Positions 52,657 through 60,215 of a DNA stretch of 64,000 nucleotides are shown here, in pieces. Source of the DNA: an uncultured Muribaculaceae bacterium. GTDB lineage: Bacteria; Bacteroidota; Bacteroidia; Bacteroidales; Muribaculaceae. The translations under genes and the position numbers were made by a program. Location: NCBI GenBank assembly GCA_910586895.1, contig CAJUIW010000003.1:62001-126000 (forward strand), in the 5' to 3' direction. Below the pieces are notes generated by a model, which was not told the origin of the DNA, did no database searches, and saw only the letters and a program-made list of their open reading frames with translations. The number at the start of each line of letters is the position of its first letter. Position 1 is the stretch's first letter.

Positions 52657-53643
52657 ATGGATTCTATTGAACTCACCGCCATCATTCTGGGAGTGGCAGC
52701 CCTTGCAGTAATCTGCATATTCCTTTACTATGTACCGTTCTTTCTCTGGATTTCCGCCCGTGTAAGCGGAGTCCATATATCGCTGATACAGCTGGTGCTG
52801 ATGCGCATACGTAAAGTGCCAGCATCCACTATTGTCCGCGCTATGATTGAAGCCCACAAAGCTGGACTGTCCGATGTGACACGCGATGACCTTGAGGCCC
52901 ACTATCTGGCTGGCGGCGACGTTGAGAAAGTAGTACATGCTCTTGTATCAGCAGCGAAAGCCAATATTGACCTCGGCTTCAAGATGGCCACAGCCATTGA
53001 CCTGGCCGGACGTGATGTATTCCAGGCTGTACAGATGAGCGTCAACCCCAAGGTAATCGACACTCCCCCTGTGACTGCGGTGGCAAAAGATGGCATTCAG
53101 CTGATAGCCAAGGCCCGTGTCACTGTACGCGCCAACATACGCCAGCTCGTAGGTGGAGCCGGTGAGGATACCGTTCTTGCCCGCGTTGGCGAAGGTATTG
53201 TATCCTCCATCGGTTCGAGCGAAAGCCATAAGCAGGTTCTTGAGAATCCCGACAGCATATCCAAGCTTGTGCTCCGCAAAGGACTCGACTCCGGTACAGC
53301 CTTTGAAATTCTGTCAATCGACATCGCGGATATAGACATAGGCAAGAATATTGGCGCAGCCCTCCAGATCGACCAGGCTCAGGCCGACAAGAACATAGCC
53401 CAGGCCAAGGCCGAGGAACGCCGCGCAATGGCTATAGCTCTCGAGCAGGAGATGAAAGCCAAAGCACAGGAAGCCCGCGCCAAAGTTATCGAAGCTGAAG
53501 CCGAGCTGCCAAAAGCCATGGCCGAAGCGTTCCATTCCGGCAATCTTGGCATAATGGACTATTACCGCATGAAAAACGTGCAGGCTGACACTGACATGCG
53601 TCAGAACATAGCCAATCCAACATTTGACAATCCTGTGAAATGA
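52657..53643 (+). CDS. floA: Flotillin-like protein FloA
   Basis: 328-residue scaffold of bacterial functional membrane microdomains. One N-terminal hydrophobic segment (about 6-30), a PHB/SPFH-like domain (LMRIRKVPASTIVRAMIEAHKAGL, VTAVAKDGIQLIAKARVTVRANI, ARVGEGIVSSIGSSE) and a helical region with Ala-Lys-Glu repeats (QADKNIAQAKAEERRAMAIALEQEMKAKAQEARAKV, within about 245-285). Overlaps cstA by 4 bases. The pairing suggests membrane-linked function but no established complex. Confidence 0.92.
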   Translation: MDSIELTAIILGVAALAVICIFLYYVPFFLWISARVSGVHISLIQLVLMRIRKVPASTIVRAMIEAHKAGLSDVTRDDLEAHYLAGGDVEKVVHALVSAAKANIDLGFKMATAIDLAGRDVFQAVQMSVNPKVIDTPPVTAVAKDGIQLIAKARVTVRANIRQLVGGAGEDTVLARVGEGIVSSIGSSESHKQVLENPDSISKLVLRKGLDSGTAFEILSIDIADIDIGKNIGAALQIDQAQADKNIAQAKAEERRAMAIALEQEMKAKAQEARAKVIEAEAELPKAMAEAFHSGNLGIMDYYRMKNVQADTDMRQNIANPTFDNPVK

Positions 53644-55046
53644 CAGCATTTCTGATATCACTGGCTGTACTGATAGGTGGATACTTTATCTACAGCCTGA
53701 TAATAGACCGTATAATGGGTACCAGAGCCGATGCTCCGGTACCCGCTATTACCCAAGCTGACGGCATTGACTTCGTGCCGATGCCCACATGGAAGGTATT
53801 CCTTATACAGTTTCTTAACATTGCCGGACTCGGCCCGATATTCGGAGCCATAATGGGCATCATGTTCGGCCCAGCGGCATTTCTGTGGATAGCATTAGGA
53901 ACAATATTCGCCGGAGGGGTACATGATTTTCTTTCCGGCCTGATATCCCTGCGCAGCGGCGGCTGCTCACTCCCCGAAATCATAGGCGATCAGCTTGGAG
54001 GCGGAGTGAAGAAAGTGACCGTGGTGTTCAGCGTGCTCCTGCTTCTGCTTGTAGGAGCTGTGTTCATCCTCACACCGGCCGATCTGTTGGCAGGCATGAC
54101 TCCTGATTATCTTGACGCCCGCTTCTGGGTGTTCGCCATATTCGCTTATTACCTGCTTGCCACTATGCTCCCTATCGACAAGCTCATAGGCAATCTATAC
54201 CCCATATTCGGATTCGCGCTGCTCTTCATGGCAGCAGGATTGCTTGGAGTGCTTCTGTTCGGAGGCATGGAAATACCGGTATCATTTGCCGACACATTCC
54301 GTACCGACACATCGCAGGCCATTTTTCCGATGATGTTTGTCAGCATAGCCTGTGGAGCTATCTCTGGCTTCCATGCCACACAGAGTCCCATGATGGCCCG
54401 ATGCATAAAGAGTGAGAAACTGGCACGGCCTGTATTCTACGGAGCCATGGTGGCCGAAGGCATTGTAGCCCTGATCTGGGCTGCCGCGGCAGTGACATTT
54501 ACGGAAAGCTATGAAGGATTGCATGAATATATGGCGTCGCACTCCGGGGCCGGAGCTTTGGTCAACGAGCTTTCACGCTCCTGGCTCGGTACCTTCGGAG
54601 GTGTGCTGGCAGTGCTCGGCGTGATTGCCGCACCTATTACCACCGGCGACACCGCCCTACGCAGCGCGCGCCTTATGGTGGCCGACTTCCTCAAGTTTGA
54701 CCAGCGTAAGATATGGAAACGCATAGCCGTCACCGCACCTATATTCATATTGGTATTCCTGATAATGAGTATTGATTTCTCAGTACTGTGGCGCTACTTC
54801 GCCTGGAGCAATCAGACTCTCGCCGTATTCACGCTATGGGCTGTGACATGCTATCTGGCACGTAAGAAACTCCCCTACATCATATCTCTGCTTCCGGCTA
54901 TATTCATGACCGTTGTGTCCGTAAGCTATCTAATGTATGCGCCACGGCCTGAAGGATTAGGACTGAGTCTGGTTTTATCACTCTCTGCCGCTATCGCTGT
55001 GGCCGCGGTTCTGACATTTATATTTTACAGAAAAGTGCTGAAATGA
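53640..55046 (+). CDS. Carbon starvation protein CstA family transporter, short form
   Basis: 468-residue polytopic membrane protein with 11-13 hydrophobic segments. CstA motifs: FLNIAGLGPIFGAIMGIMFGPAAFLWIALGTIFAGGVHDFLSGL, and GFHATQSPMMARCIKSE. In enterobacteria CstA and YjiY carry peptides and pyruvate. It is shorter than E. coli CstA (about 700 residues), as in many Bacteroidetes. Its stop overlaps the next ATG by 4 bases. Substrate here unproven. Confidence 0.88.
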   Translation: MTAFLISLAVLIGGYFIYSLIIDRIMGTRADAPVPAITQADGIDFVPMPTWKVFLIQFLNIAGLGPIFGAIMGIMFGPAAFLWIALGTIFAGGVHDFLSGLISLRSGGCSLPEIIGDQLGGGVKKVTVVFSVLLLLLVGAVFILTPADLLAGMTPDYLDARFWVFAIFAYYLLATMLPIDKLIGNLYPIFGFALLFMAAGLLGVLLFGGMEIPVSFADTFRTDTSQAIFPMMFVSIACGAISGFHATQSPMMARCIKSEKLARPVFYGAMVAEGIVALIWAAAAVTFTESYEGLHEYMASHSGAGALVNELSRSWLGTFGGVLAVLGVIAAPITTGDTALRSARLMVADFLKFDQRKIWKRIAVTAPIFILVFLIMSIDFSVLWRYFAWSNQTLAVFTLWAVTCYLARKKLPYIISLLPAIFMTVVSVSYLMYAPRPEGLGLSLVLSLSAAIAVAAVLTFIFYRKVLK

Positions 55047-55858
55047 TAACTGTTGAAAATCTTGTAGGCGATTCAAAACTGTACACGCTGCACTCCCACA
55101 CCCAGTTCTGCGATGGCAAGGCCACCATGGCCGAATTTGCCGCGGCCGCTTGTGCCGCAGGATTTACCCACTATGGTTTCTCGCCACACTCCCCGGTGCC
55201 GATAGAATCGCCATGCAATATGTCAAAGGCTGATGTACCGGCATATATGGCAGAGATCCGTCGCCTTAAAGAGCTATATAACGGACGGATGAAGATATAT
55301 GCATCCATGGAGATTGACTATCTCGGTCCAGCATGGGGACCATCGAATCCATACTTTGACACACTGGACCTCGACTATCGTATAGGGTCGGTACATTTCA
55401 TACCCTCACAGTCGGGCGACATCATCGACGTTGACGGACGGTTTGACAGCTTCACACGCAAGATGGCTGAAAACTTCCGCGGTGATATCCGCTACGTTGT
55501 TGACACTTTCTATGACTGCTCCGAGGCTATGGTGAAAGAAGGAAGCCTGGATATAATAGGCCATCTTGACAAGATAGGCCACAATGCCGGCCACTTCAAG
55601 GAGGGTATCGAGCAGGAGCCTTGGTACAAGGAGCGCGTAGAACGCCTGCTGCGCATGGTAAAGGATGCAGGCATAATAGTGGAAATCAACACCAAGGCAT
55701 GGATAGAACACCGCCGCATGTTTCCGTCAATAGCAATGTTTGACCGTCTGGCCGCAGGGAATTATCCGATTGTGGTAAACTCGGATGCCCACCAGCCGCT
55801 CCTCATAAATGCCTCGCGTGCCGAAGCCTTCATAATGCTTGATAAAGCAAAGCATTGA
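55043..55858 (+). CDS. PHP-family phosphatase, histidinol-phosphatase-like
   Basis: 271-residue PHP metalloenzyme. Metal ligands: LHSHTQFCDGKATMAEF (residues ~12-28), FSPHSPV, SMEIDYLGP, IGSVHF, IGHLDKIG and NSDAHQP. The order and length match HisK-type histidinol-phosphatases; a general phosphoesterase role is the alternative since no his genes adjoin. Coupled to the CstA gene by a 4-base overlap. Confidence 0.85.
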   Translation: MITVENLVGDSKLYTLHSHTQFCDGKATMAEFAAAACAAGFTHYGFSPHSPVPIESPCNMSKADVPAYMAEIRRLKELYNGRMKIYASMEIDYLGPAWGPSNPYFDTLDLDYRIGSVHFIPSQSGDIIDVDGRFDSFTRKMAENFRGDIRYVVDTFYDCSEAMVKEGSLDIIGHLDKIGHNAGHFKEGIEQEPWYKERVERLLRMVKDAGIIVEINTKAWIEHRRMFPSIAMFDRLAAGNYPIVVNSDAHQPLLINASRAEAFIMLDKAKH

Positions 55859-55927
55859 ACCGTAGATACAGCCGCACGGTTATTATTTCTGAACATATAA
55901 TCAAATCCATAAATATAGAATCTTCAC

Positions 55928-56380
55928 ATGAATGTAGGTGACAAAGTGCCTGATTTACTCGGCAAGGATGCCGAAGGCAACGAAATAAGACTCAGTGATT
56001 ATCCCGGCAAGAAGATAGCGCTCTATTTCTATCCGAAGGACAACACCAGCGGCTGCACCGCCGAGGCTTGCAGCATAAGGGACAATTACGACGATCTGCT
56101 TAAGGCTGGATATCAGGCGATAGGCGTAAGCGTCGACTCGGCTGAATCACATAAGAAATTTGCGGCAAAATATGACCTCCCCTTCCCTCTTATCGCTGAT
56201 ACGGACCATCATCTGGTCGAGCAGATGGGTGTATGGGGCGAAAAGTCAATGTATGGCCGTAAATACATGGGCACCTTCCGCACAACATTTATCATTTCGC
56301 CCGAAGGGACCATAGAGCACATAATGCTTCCGAAACAGATAAAGACCAAGATTCACGCCGAACAGATACTGGCGCTCTAA
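55928..56380 (+). CDS. bcp: Thiol peroxidase, Bcp/PrxQ type
   Basis: 150-residue peroxiredoxin that reduces hydroperoxides with thioredoxin. YFYPKDNTSGCTAEACSIRDNY gives peroxidatic Cys and the resolving Cys five residues later (CX4C), typical of atypical two-Cys Bcp. FRTTFIISPEGTIEHI follows. Lies about 70 bases after the PHP gene, after a weak hairpin, and ends at a strong terminator. Expected for oxygen defence in an anaerobe. Confidence 0.94.
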   Translation: MNVGDKVPDLLGKDAEGNEIRLSDYPGKKIALYFYPKDNTSGCTAEACSIRDNYDDLLKAGYQAIGVSVDSAESHKKFAAKYDLPFPLIADTDHHLVEQMGVWGEKSMYGRKYMGTFRTTFIISPEGTIEHIMLPKQIKTKIHAEQILAL

Positions 56381-56407
56381 TCCGCGCATCAACATCTTTA
56401 AGATACA

Positions 56408-56445
56408 AATAAGGCAATACCCTGAGATATGGATATTGCCTTATT
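56408..56445. terminator. Bidirectional terminator after bcp
   Basis: 14-bp stem AATAAGGCAATACC (56408-56421) with GATATTGCCTTATT (56432-56445), one mismatch; between convergent genes. Confidence 0.8.
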
Positions 56446-56461
56446 GCTATATTGCTATTAT

Positions 56462-56884
56462 TTATGCGTTAAGAGGTACCACCTTGAATATCACCGGGCG
56501 GGTACCGTCAGGGCAACATACTATCACAGCCTTATCGGCCGGACTCTTACCGCATTCAGCTGAAGCGCCGACGGACAGCGCGGCATCAACATGTGCCCGC
56601 ACCGCATTCCATGCCTTCGGGCAGAACTTGCGGCTGAATTCATCATAATTGCTTCGATCAACCGTGAATTCCTCACCACATTTGAACTTTGTGCATGGTC
56701 CTGCTTCCGGATCATCAAGATAGCGGCTCTGTAAATCTGAAAAACATTCGCACCGTACTACGGAAATACGGCAGCGTGGCACCGCCGCACTTTTTGATGT
56801 AACAGCCGTCGCTGCTTTAGCGGGAGAGGCCGCCACGGCTATAGCACTAAGTCCCAGTATTTTACAAAATTTCCGTCGATTCAT
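56462..56884 (-). CDS. Exported TIGR04076-like cysteine protein with Tat-type signal
   Basis: 140 residues. The N-terminus MNRRKFCKILGLSAIAVAASPAKA has the twin-arginine R-R-x-F-x-K pattern and a hydrophobic core, so Tat export is likely. The mature part has CRISVVRCEC, CTKFKCGEEFTV, KFCPKAWNAV and CCPDGTRPVIFKV, which together match what I remember of the TIGR04076 family (CP-x-W and C-x-DG-x-RPV-x-F). Conserved cysteines suggest metal or cofactor binding, function unknown. ATG at 56884; a GTG six bases upstream is possible. Its promoter element sits only 5 bases from the ATG. Confidence 0.75.
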   Translation of the reverse strand: MNRRKFCKILGLSAIAVAASPAKAATAVTSKSAAVPRCRISVVRCECFSDLQSRYLDDPEAGPCTKFKCGEEFTVDRSNYDEFSRKFCPKAWNAVRAHVDAALSVGASAECGKSPADKAVIVCCPDGTRPVIFKVVPLNA

Positions 56885-56889
56885 AAGCA

Positions 56890-56897
56890 CAAATTTA
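56890..56897 (-). promoter_or_regulatory. -7 element very close to the TIGR04076-like start
   Basis: The minus strand reads TAAATTTG, matching TAnnTTTG, five bases from ATG 56884. Confidence 0.45.
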
Positions 56898-56986
56898 CAT
56901 CAATCTGCCGGGATTGTCTATAAAAAAAGTGCAAAAATAGTGTAACAAATCAGCACCCACTTCGTCATAAAGATGAAGAGACAAGG

Positions 56987-57496
56987 ATGACACGCATTGA
57001 ATTTCAAAATATGGCCATGCAAATCCGACCGGTCATTGTCAGAAGGGCAGCAAAATTGCTTGAGGACAATGACGAGGCAGAGGACGTTGCTCAGGACACG
57101 CTACTCAAGATGTGGAGTATGCGCGACTCACTTGACGCATACGTATCAGCCGAGTCGCTCGCCATGGTCATTTCACGAAACCGATGCATCGACATCATAC
57201 GTCTGCGGCGCAACGGCAAGATACCGGTCAACGAGGCTGATCACCTGATATCGGAGGATAACGAAGCTGACCGAAGAGTCATTGCAAGCGACTATTCCGA
57301 ATCGGTCAACAGCATTCTCAGCTCTTTACCGGAAAGCCAGCAAGTGATAATGCGCATGCGTCACTTTGAAGGTATGGAGAATGCCGAGATAGCATCGCTG
57401 ATAGGCTCCTCGGAATCCTCAGTCAGGACATCGCTGTCAAGAGCACGCAAGCGCATAAAAGAAATGTTTATTAATTCACGTCCATATGATGATTAG
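56987..57496 (+). CDS. ECF-type RNA polymerase sigma factor
   Basis: 169-residue sigma-70 family factor with region 2 (NDEAEDVAQDTLLKMWSMRD, then RNRCIDIIRLRRNG) and region 4 (LPESQQVIMRMRHFEGMENAEIASLIGSSESSVRTSLSRARKRI, about 105-155). No region 1 or 3, typical ECF. First gene of a three-gene unit; overlaps the next by 11 bases. No TAnnTTTG found upstream, so it may transcribe itself from a different promoter. Confidence 0.95.
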   Translation: MTRIEFQNMAMQIRPVIVRRAAKLLEDNDEAEDVAQDTLLKMWSMRDSLDAYVSAESLAMVISRNRCIDIIRLRRNGKIPVNEADHLISEDNEADRRVIASDYSESVNSILSSLPESQQVIMRMRHFEGMENAEIASLIGSSESSVRTSLSRARKRIKEMFINSRPYDD

Positions 57497-58058
57497 ACTA
57501 AAACATAACAAGCCGGGAAATCCTGTCATAGGGCATAAGCAAGCCCATGAGCTGATGGCCCGGTTTCTGGAAGGCGAAACATCCATAAGCGAGGAACGGG
57601 TGCTGTACCGTTACTTTTCGTCGCCGGATATATCATCGGATCTGATGAAATATACCGACATGATGAGATGGTATGCCACCGCATTCGATGAAGAGGCCTC
57701 CGCCTCAAAGCCAGAACGCAAGCTTTCATCGCGCGCCATCATACTCTGGAGCATGGCAACAGCAGCAATGGTGGCCATACTGATAAGTATCGGCATATCA
57801 TTTCACCGACAGGAGCAATTCGAATCCGAGCTGCATGCCTCCTATCAGGGAAGCTTCATAGTACGCAACGGGAAAGTGATAACGGATATCGACCTCATAC
57901 TTCCCGAACTGCAGAAGGCTGAACGCATGTCGCAACAGCGTGCTGATATGCTCGAAAAAGAGGTGCTTCAGGTTGATGATGATTTCTACCGGAGCGATGA
58001 CCCCGAAATCGAGGCCCTTAAACGCGAAGCTTTCTCCGACCTTTTTTCAGAAATATAA
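57486..58058 (+). CDS. Single-pass membrane protein, likely anti-sigma factor
   Basis: 190 residues, one membrane helix near 75-97 (AIILWSMATAAMVAILISIGI). N-terminal cytoplasmic part has ELMARFLEGETSISEERVLYRYFSSPD, resembling anti-sigma and zinc-finger-like N-termini in Bacteroidetes sigma operons but without a clear HxxxCxxC. The periplasmic C-terminus ends acidic. Overlap with the sigma gene by 11 bases and location support an anti-sigma or sensor role; not proven. Confidence 0.7.
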   Translation: MMIRLKHNKPGNPVIGHKQAHELMARFLEGETSISEERVLYRYFSSPDISSDLMKYTDMMRWYATAFDEEASASKPERKLSSRAIILWSMATAAMVAILISIGISFHRQEQFESELHASYQGSFIVRNGKVITDIDLILPELQKAERMSQQRADMLEKEVLQVDDDFYRSDDPEIEALKREAFSDLFSEI

Positions 58059-58070
58059 AAACACAGAGCC

Positions 58071-58721
58071 ATGTTAAAGAAACTTCTGATTGCCATAATC
58101 GCCGTATTAGCTACGGTGCCTGCCATGTCGGCGGCAACTACATCAATTGATAAGATGATTGATGAGATCAAGAAAATAAAAGATTCCGACATATCTTTCG
58201 TCGAGTCACGCGACCCGAAGACCAACCGTGTGCTCCGCCGTACCGTAATGGTAGGGTGGAATCAGAATCCCATCATAAAAAAACTGCTTAAAGCTGCCGA
58301 TCAGGACCGCAATATAGCTACCAATTACCGCCGCAGCGGGACCAACAAGGTTGAAATAATCGTAATTGTCCGTGACCAGCATCAAAACTGCGTCTACAAC
58401 ATCAACTACATTCCCAAAGATATGTCATGGTCCTTCACCGCAAGCTGCAATTACCAGAGCGACAGGTCCGATTCAGGATGCGGCCGATTCGATGATTTTG
58501 AATTTTTCAACTCGCTTTCGGATTTAGACAATCTGAAACAGCTGAATGAGCTGCAGTTCCTGTCAGAGTCTGACTTTGAATTGATGAACAGTGATCTGAG
58601 CAGTTCAAACAAATGTAATGAAGGGTTTCAGGCTCTTACAGAATCCGATATTGAGAAAATGAGAGAAGATATCCGCCGCGATGTCGACGAATCTCTTCGC
58701 AGATCAGGCATAAAGCGCTGA
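58071..58721 (+). CDS. Secreted protein of the sigma operon, function unknown
   Basis: 216 residues. Signal peptide MLKKLLIAIIAVLATVPAMSA. The mature part has a compact N-terminal portion (IDKMIDEIKKIKDSDISFVESRDPKTNRVLRR) and an acidic C-terminus (SDFELMNSDL, ESDIEKMREDIRRDVDES). It resembles DUF5024-type proteins seen next to ECF sigma factors in Bacteroides, but I am not sure of the family. Twelve bases after the anti-sigma-like gene; a terminator follows. Likely the periplasmic partner of this signalling unit. Confidence 0.6.
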   Translation: MLKKLLIAIIAVLATVPAMSAATTSIDKMIDEIKKIKDSDISFVESRDPKTNRVLRRTVMVGWNQNPIIKKLLKAADQDRNIATNYRRSGTNKVEIIVIVRDQHQNCVYNINYIPKDMSWSFTASCNYQSDRSDSGCGRFDDFEFFNSLSDLDNLKQLNELQFLSESDFELMNSDLSSSNKCNEGFQALTESDIEKMREDIRRDVDESLRRSGIKR

Positions 58722-58749
58722 TTCAATAGACAATTATCCACTCTTCCGC

Positions 58750-58793
58750 AGGTCGGGGTCCTTGATAAAATTTCATAGGGTCCCGACCTTTTT
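58750..58793 (+). terminator. Terminator after the sigma operon
   Basis: Stem AGGTCGGG (58750-58757) with CCCGACCT (58782-58789) around a 24-base loop that can pair further, then TTTT (58790-58793). Confidence 0.7.
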
Positions 58794-58849
58794 ACATTCT
58801 GCGTTGTTATTCAGATAAAACATCTAAAAAACTTTTAATATCTTATCTT

Positions 58850-60145
58850 ATGAACACCGCACCTCTTCAAGGAATCAAAGTAGTGGATTTTACAAGTGTC
58901 CAGTCAGGACCTTCATGTACCCAGATGCTCGCTTGGCTCGGAGCCGACGTTATCAAAATCGAACGCCCCGGTTCAGGTGATGCCACACGTAAAGAGCTGC
59001 AATTTGATCCTAATGAACCCAGCTATTACTTCCTTCAGCTAAACAGCGACAAGAAGTCGCTTACACTTGATGCCGCCACCCCCGACGGCAAGGAAATCCT
59101 TACAAAACTTATCAAAGAAGCCGATATCTTTGTTGAAAACCTGCACCCCGGAGCTATGGACAAACTCGGATTCAGCTGGGAGGTAGTACATCAGCTCAAC
59201 CCCCGCTGTATCTATGGAACCATCAAGGGATTCCCGCCATCATCGAAATACAAGAATCTGAAGGCTTACGAACCTATTGCCCAGGTAACAGCTGCTGCAG
59301 CCTCAACCACCGGCTGGTACTCAGGCCCCGATAACATACCTACTCAGAGCGGTGCCGCCCTCGGTGACTCCAACACAGGTATGCACCTTCTTATCGGTCT
59401 GCTTGCTGCCCTTATGCAGCGCGAACGTACCGGCGAAGGATCATTCGTTTATCAGTCAATGCACAACGCATGTCTTAACCTCTGCCGAATCAAGACACGT
59501 GACCAGCTCACACTTGACCGCATAGGCTATCTTACCCAATTCCCGCAGTATCCTAATGAAAAATTCCCTGACTACGTTCCCCGCTCAGGCAATACCGAAG
59601 GTTCAGGCGTACTCGGATGGACCTACAAGTGTAAGAACTATATGACTGACCCCAATGACTACGCCTACGTTATTTTCCAGCGTGGTGCCAAGGATTTCGA
59701 ACTTGCCTGCAAGGCATTCGGTTTTGAGGACTGGCTTACAAATCCTGACTTCAATACAGCTGATGCCCGCGACCGCCACAAACAGGAAATAATACAGCGT
59801 GTTGAGCAGTGGACCATGCAGCGCACCAAGGATGAAGTTGTCCAGCAGCTCGCTCCTTATGGAGTACCCTGTGCTCCTGTCCTCAACACCAAGGAGATCA
59901 TGACCGACGAAAGCCTTTATGACGGCAATACACTTGTCAAGATCAATCAGGGTGGCAATATCGGCGAATTTGTAACCGTAGGATGCCCGTTCACCATCTC
60001 AAACTATCAGCCTACCTACGGACCATGTCCGACACTGGGTGGCAATACCGAAGAGGTGCTTAAATCAATAGGATACACCGACGACCAGATTGCCGCATTT
60101 GCAAAGAACGGTACAACCGCACCGCTCGCCAACGGACAGATGTAA
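58850..60145 (+). CDS. frc: Formyl-CoA:oxalate CoA-transferase
   Basis: 431-residue CaiB/BaiF class III CoA-transferase that moves CoA from formyl-CoA to oxalate. VVDFTSVQSGPSCTQMLAWLGADVIKIERPGSGDATR is the N-terminal CoA-binding block; the catalytic aspartate is D173 in AALGDSNTGMH. Gene order frc-oxc-AEC transporter supports the function. Two positions differ from the Oxalobacter enzyme as I remember it: the glycine-rich loop GNAGGGG is GNTEGSG here, and a tryptophan after GDxTR is absent (GDATRKEL). These may change acyl-CoA selectivity. Confidence 0.9.
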   Translation: MNTAPLQGIKVVDFTSVQSGPSCTQMLAWLGADVIKIERPGSGDATRKELQFDPNEPSYYFLQLNSDKKSLTLDAATPDGKEILTKLIKEADIFVENLHPGAMDKLGFSWEVVHQLNPRCIYGTIKGFPPSSKYKNLKAYEPIAQVTAAAASTTGWYSGPDNIPTQSGAALGDSNTGMHLLIGLLAALMQRERTGEGSFVYQSMHNACLNLCRIKTRDQLTLDRIGYLTQFPQYPNEKFPDYVPRSGNTEGSGVLGWTYKCKNYMTDPNDYAYVIFQRGAKDFELACKAFGFEDWLTNPDFNTADARDRHKQEIIQRVEQWTMQRTKDEVVQQLAPYGVPCAPVLNTKEIMTDESLYDGNTLVKINQGGNIGEFVTVGCPFTISNYQPTYGPCPTLGGNTEEVLKSIGYTDDQIAAFAKNGTTAPLANGQM

Positions 60146-60215
60146 CAAGCTATACATCACACAGTAACCCGTGATTATCTATCATAACGCATCTACTTCA
60201 TAACCAAAATTTAAA

